From Ischnura elegans (Eukaryota; Arthropoda; Insecta; Odonata; Coenagrionidae), in contig NC_060246.1 in the NCBI RefSeq assembly GCF_921293095.1, positions 132,122,198 to 132,186,197 of the forward strand: a stretch of DNA of 64,000 nucleotides, written 5' to 3'. The notes beneath the pieces were generated by a model. That model saw only the letters and a list, made by a program, of their open reading frames with translations. It searched no databases and was not told the DNA's origin. The position numbers and the translations under genes are program-made. Below, piece by piece: positions 59,123 to 64,000 of this stretch (positions are counted from its first letter, which is position 1; each line of letters opens with the position of its first letter).

Positions 59123-61393
59123 GTCAATGATGGAAATTTTAGTGGCGGAAATGCATCTGCCAACCCTACTGCAATACTTAGGAAATGAAAAATCAATATT
59201 ATGTTGCGAACGATCAAGTTTTGAAGCCTAGTAATAGTGGCATTCATCTTCGAGAATAATGATTTGATCCTATGGATTATGAATGGGAAAATAATTTCGC
59301 TGAAATCACGCTTACACATTTGCACTTTGTATTTCATCTAAATTTGCAAAGCTATTAGTGATTTTCGTTGTCTATAATTTCCATTACAATTGTTTTTTTA
59401 AACTATACATCACTTATTTGTGGTATCAACTTCGCCACAAAAGCCTTTAGGTTGCTGAAAGAGTTTCCGTTGTATTCTTTGTCCTAATTGGTAACATTAA
59501 ATGATTCGCAGGGAAGTGTGATAATTTGGTGAGAAGTGTAGATTGGTTTTGCTTATTTTATTGAAGCAATAGAAGGCTCTGTGGAGCGAAAAATTGATGA
59601 TGAAATTCCAATCTTTTCATAACTGAGTGCATTCCGTTGATAAAAGGACAGAAAATGTGCATCGGTGACCCTCTTACGGCACTAGCGGAATAAAATAATT
59701 CATTGTTCTAATAATCTTTCATTACGCTCCCAAGTTTACCCTGAGTTTAAGTTGGATAAGACTGCAAAAAGCAAGAAACTCTTTCCTCGCTCATTGCCTA
59801 CCCTTTGTGCAGGAAAAATGTTCTTTGGTACGTGTTAAAATATATGATCATTCATAATAATGTCCATGCATATTTCTTAATTCCGAAAATTTTTGAATAA
59901 TTCCTTCATTAACGTATTATTATTCTCCATCGATTCAGATACACCTTCTGCCTTCTTCATTTTTAATACAGGTAGCTCACAGGTTCAAAATGTGAACAAT
60001 TGTCCTGTTACCATTACCTACTTTACAGTTTTATAATGTGGGAAGTGTGCATAGGATTTACACGCTACATTTATAAAGCCCTAATAAAGCTAAGAATTAT
60101 GAGTTTTCCATTGAGATGAGAGATCCATTTTGTATAAAAGGTGTACGGTAGCAAATTATTGCTATGAAAAAAACTGCGAAAGAACACAGCTGCTTTCGGG
60201 AAGTTAACAGTGTTCCCCCGTGTTATGATAAGACATGACACGAGTCATACCCGTCATAAGTGCTTTAATGCTAAGATGTGCATGTGCTGGATTCGTTTAC
60301 TCTGAGTCATGCTGGATATCGAATTAAACCGTTGTATGATAACCTTGAAGTATTTTCCATTTTACGCTTGAATCGACGAGATCATCCACCGATGGAATTT
60401 GAAATTTTTTTCTTCACGCCAAGACAAGTTGTGCATTGGCATAGCACAGTGAGAAAGCGAAACAATACTAAACCTTTAGAACTTCGCGTAACTCCTGATA
60501 CTTTTGTCATTCAGTACTGAAAAATAAGTACCTGATAAGTAGTAAAATAAGTACTTAACTGATTCTTCGCATATTACCTGGACTTCTGCATCCTCACCGC
60601 TCAGTACCTTCTCTCTACCTCTCTCTTCCCTACCTTCTCAGTGCCTTGTCATTTATCATTAAGTTGAGGGCGGTTTTCACGAATTATCTTGAGTTCTCTC
60701 GTGTTTTAATCGAGAACCATTACTCGTCAAGTCCCAAGCGCATGATTGGGCATGATAATTCTACCGACTTTGACCTTTGCTTACACTCCAGGATTGCCTC
60801 TTACGTTTTCCTCTCTCTCTCTCTCTTTCTATTTCACCTTCTCTCCTCATTCCTCCAAATTCCATCGGAGTAAGTATAACGAGAGAGCTCAACCTGAATG
60901 CGCAGTAAGCGAAAGCTGAGCTCATCAATGATATTACAGAGTGAAAATGCTCTCTTGTTACCTTGCGGTAATTCACCTTTAGAATGGGATTTATTAAATT
61001 CACTCTTACAGCACCATAATTTAAATTTCGGTGTTGTAAAATTTAATTTTATATGTTATGTTTAGGAAACAGCAATATTTTTCTCTATTAAACCATGACT
61101 GATGAAGAATATCACTGGTAGTTGGCCAATATTATGCATAAATTTGACTTGCAGATCGGTCATCCCACGCAAACATGTACCCAGAATGACCCTTGACATC
61201 TCCGACTTTATTAAAAATCACCCTGCGTATTGGCTTGTGTAAAAAGGTATATCGTAATGCTTTATGTTTGGAATTATAAAAATCAGTAAGCTAAAGGTTT
61301 TTTGCATAACGTCAGCTATTAACAAGCAGTAAATCAGCGGAATCGTATATATTTCGCTAGAACGAGCGTAAAGAGAGATGGATCAAAGGTTTG
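59123..61393. other. Non-coding stretch downstream of the gene
   Basis: AT-rich. A (CT)n microsatellite lies at about 60811-60828, within a C/T-rich tract. The segment TTTAATCGTGAACCATT near 58420 recurs as TTTAATCGAGAACCATT near 60706 with similar flanks, suggesting a diverged duplicate of gene-edge sequence. The open frame at 60278-60520 (80 codons) has no domain. Confidence 0.45.
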
Positions 61394-61434
61394 TGCATGC
61401 ATGCATCAAATTGTTAATTTGATGCATGCATGCA
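61394..61434. repeat. Perfect palindrome with 19-bp arms
   Basis: Arms TGCATGCATGCATCAAATT (61394-61412) and its exact reverse complement (61416-61434) are separated by GTT. The outer part is a TGCA tandem, a Z-DNA- or cruciform-prone sequence. No protein-binding role is shown. Confidence 0.8.
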
Positions 61435-61639
61435 AATATTTCCCCCTTGGATGTTAATTATGAGATTAAATTTAAAAATTTATATTTATTAACCAATCTT
61501 TTAAAAATCGGGATAAAAGGCTTGGTTTTGTGACATATTTACACGTTTCCCGTGAACTAATAAAAGTCATAGTTAACATACTTTTTATAGAATTTGAGAG
61601 GCAATTCAGAATTTTGTTGTGGTCTATCAGATTATCTGT

Positions 61640-61760
61640 CATAGGGTGTCAGTTTGTCATAGGGTGACAACAGTTTCGCCGGGATTCCACCTGGCGTCTT
61701 CCGGTCGAATATGTTTGTCTTGTTGTGTTGTTGACAAACTCTTGTCACCCTAGGACAAGC
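61640..61760. repeat. Short inverted repeat around a GTTTCGCC block
   Basis: TTGTCATAGGGTGACAA at about 61655 and CTTGTCACCCTAGGACAAG at about 61742 are imperfect reverse complements about 70 bases apart. Between them lies GTTTCGCCGGGATTCCACC. The layout resembles PLE-type end sequences seen elsewhere in the window, but the link is tentative. Confidence 0.4.
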
Positions 61761-61769
61761 AACGCGGCA

Positions 61770-64000
61770 AGAACCTGAAAGATGGAGAAATCCTAACAAC
61801 AACGCCAATGGAGACTACGAGATAACTGTTGTGGTCAAAGTCTTACAGTAGAGTTGAATTGTTTCTTTCATGTACAGTATGAATCATTAAATGCTTTTCC
61901 TGGAAGTTAGGAATTATATTGGTTGATTGAAACATCAACTATGTTCTAATCACTCTTTCTCAAGGACGCCCTGCTGTACTCAATCATTCACATGTTGTCC
62001 TCTTTCGGGTTCGGGGATGACTCTCCAAGATGCTTTGCGGCTCCCCCATAATTTCCATCTTTCCGACGAAATTGCTCATGCATATTTTATCATCGCAATA
62101 GCACTCTCTTGGGCACTCATGAATTATTTTATTATTACCCAATGTTTTCCATTTCCCTAAATCAATTATTCCAGTCTAAATGCTTTCTTCCTACTGTGGA
62201 GGGAGGCTACATCAACGGCGCTTTTAGCATTTATTTATGAGGAGATCCATCTCTCTTTAGCATTTTTATTTCCTAAAGTGTCTGGCATGAAGGGTAGTCA
62301 CTCTCAAAGTTGTTACTCAGCCATTTTTAGTTGACCACCATTCATCGTTACGGCTATCCCATAGAACTCTAGTATCCATCTCATTTTGACTCATGAATCA
62401 GTTATTATGTTTAAGTAGTCTCCCTAATGACGCGGTACTGGGTGTATTATTTTGTCTTGAAGGTATTCAGTATTTTCTTTTGATCTTGCTCGGTTAAGGG
62501 GCTCATGAGGAGGAAATAAATGAAAATATGCCACCAATGGTGTTTTTGTTGTATTTTTAGCAATGCAACTTGCAGTTTGCCTTTTAAAGTTAAGGGATCA
62601 CTTAAGCGAACCTTGACTTAATATCATTAACCTTAGCTCAGTATATAAGCTTATCCCAAACAAATGGCTTGAATTATATTTGAATTATATTTCGCAATTT
62701 AAATGATTTGAGAATAAAAAATATATGTTATGCGACCTTGAATACCTTACAAATCAAATAATTATCCAAAAATGAAAGATTTTTGTCATTTTATTCTTTC
62801 ATCCGGCGGATTTGAATGCTTTTTAACACAAGAACCTAATTCTTCTTGCGGTCTTTGCATATTTTAAATATTGTATTGTGGATTTTATCTTCATATTTTT
62901 GGAGTGATAGGTGCAAATATGATGCCTCGATTACGGATTTGGTAAGCAGTATTAGACTAAACATGAATTGGATTTAAATCTAACTTGAAATGGTCGGACT
63001 TATAAGGCATTTTATAACAATATGAATGTACTTAAGATTGTGTATACGATTTTAGAAGCAATTTTAGACCAATAATTCAGATTCTTCACATGGAGCTTCA
63101 TTTCTTTATAGCAGCAAGGCATGGGCAGTAGAAGTTAATTCAAGAGTCGAAGTGTTCTTAATATTGTGTTACAGAAGAATTATGAATATCAACCAAGTGA
63201 GCAGCAAGGAATGCAGAGAACAGAGAAGTCTTCCGATTACTCTGCGGAGATGGAACAACATTTCGGTTAGATCATGGGGCATAATGAAATGATCAAAATA
63301 AAGGTCAAAGGACATGCGGACTGGAATATGGGCAAATGTTGACCTAAAATTAGTCCATTTGAACAAATTATCAAGGATGATAGAGACATAATTTGACACG
63401 AAAAGACTACCTGAAAGTGAATTTGAATGCAGAGTTGATACAAATAAAAACAGGAATCGTTGACTTACGCTGATGCTATGTTTTAAACGACGTCTTTCTT
63501 CTTCACACGCTTTCAATGAATAATGGCCTTTATCTGATAAAAATATCCATGGGTAGGACTTATTTTCTTCGATTATTGTAAATACGGATGAATAATTTTA
63601 ATGATTTAGGTACACATAGGTTTACAGATCCATTATAAAGACACCAAAATTTCACTAGCATTCACACAGCCAAAACAATAACAAAAATATGGAAGAAAAT
63701 CCAAATTAAGAAAGATATATTCGATTCCACATTCTCTCACACAATACTTGTTACGCCACGTAGCAAGATGAAACGTTCCTGCGTAGGTGACATTGCTTTT
63801 ATTTAAGATATCCATTGCACACAGCTGGGCTTCAATCCACGTCGTAGTTGGACGGATCACTGTTCGATTCCTTCACTGATTCTCTCGGTGCTCTTTTTCT
63901 TTGCCCATTTCATGAAATAACAGCGTTTTTGTTGTTCGGTAGGAAGAGGCAAAGTATCCCGCATCCTGAAAGTCCAAAAGACATTTATTAGATGTACATA
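61770..64000. other. Non-coding stretch, no gene recognised
   Basis: AT-rich to the end of the window. The 115-codon minus-strand frame at 63169-63516 and the 75-codon one at 63633-63860 show no domain or splice support. Confidence 0.5.

Noticed and set aside
1-64000. CRISPR array, bacterial operons, prophage
   Set aside because: No regularly spaced identical repeats and no prokaryotic gene organisation; the features are those of an animal genome.

Overview
The window reads as nuclear DNA of an animal, most likely an arthropod and probably an insect. It is AT-rich and gene-poor, has GT/AG splice signals and AATAAA polyadenylation signals, and carries a mix of elements typical of arthropods: a Ty1/copia LTR element, Penelope-like element (PLE) debris, tRNA-derived SINEs, a piggyBac-like MITE with TTAA duplications, and other short elements with inverted ends. 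Nothing points to a bacterium, phage or plasmid. The species cannot be named from the sequence. Most open frames longer than 60 codons are chance frames in non-coding DNA and were left out.

Layout. Positions 1-21180 hold no recognisable host gene. They contain a decayed LINE reverse-transcriptase fragment (2396-2698), tRNA-type SINE heads near 8.6 and 8.7 kb, a clearer SINE at 10.84-11.08 kb, a nearly perfect 87-bp-arm hairpin made of PLE-type terminal sequence (11785-11972), a diverged repeat pair about 1,015 bp apart (13152 and 14167) and two short elements with inverted ends (18829-19152 and 20014-20284). A 5'-truncated PLE with its GIY-YIG region lies at 21206-21975. From 22 to 37.8 kb the DNA is non-coding except for GC-rich patches (23.03-23.65 and 28.0-28.45 kb), a head-to-head tRNA-SINE pair (30692-30902) and a 671-bp TA-flanked MITE (35355-36025).

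The best-defined element is a minus-strand copia retrotransposon at 37880-41096. It has two 190-bp LTRs that differ at one base, an AAAAG target duplication, a polypurine tract, and Gag plus protease. The integrase core is replaced by a long coiled coil of unknown origin. The reverse transcriptase and most of RNase H are deleted. It looks like a young, non-autonomous element that captured sequence. Positions 42.5-45.8 kb hold a local repeat cluster; 46.5-49.4 kb hold another short element, a SINE and a piggyBac-like MITE.

The only host gene I can support runs on the plus strand from 50711 to about 59122; its 5' exon or exons were not found. Exon 50711-51451 encodes a Ser/Tyr/His/Gln-rich repeat region ending in a cysteine cluster. 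Small candidate exons follow at 53076, 55778 and 57321. A final exon (58530-59092) encodes an extremely acidic Asp-Ser repeat tail and is followed by AATAAA. Splice phases agree across two alternative routes. The composition suggests a secreted structural, adhesive or mineral-associated protein, but that role is inferred. Positions 59.2-64 kb are non-coding apart from a microsatellite and two inverted repeats.
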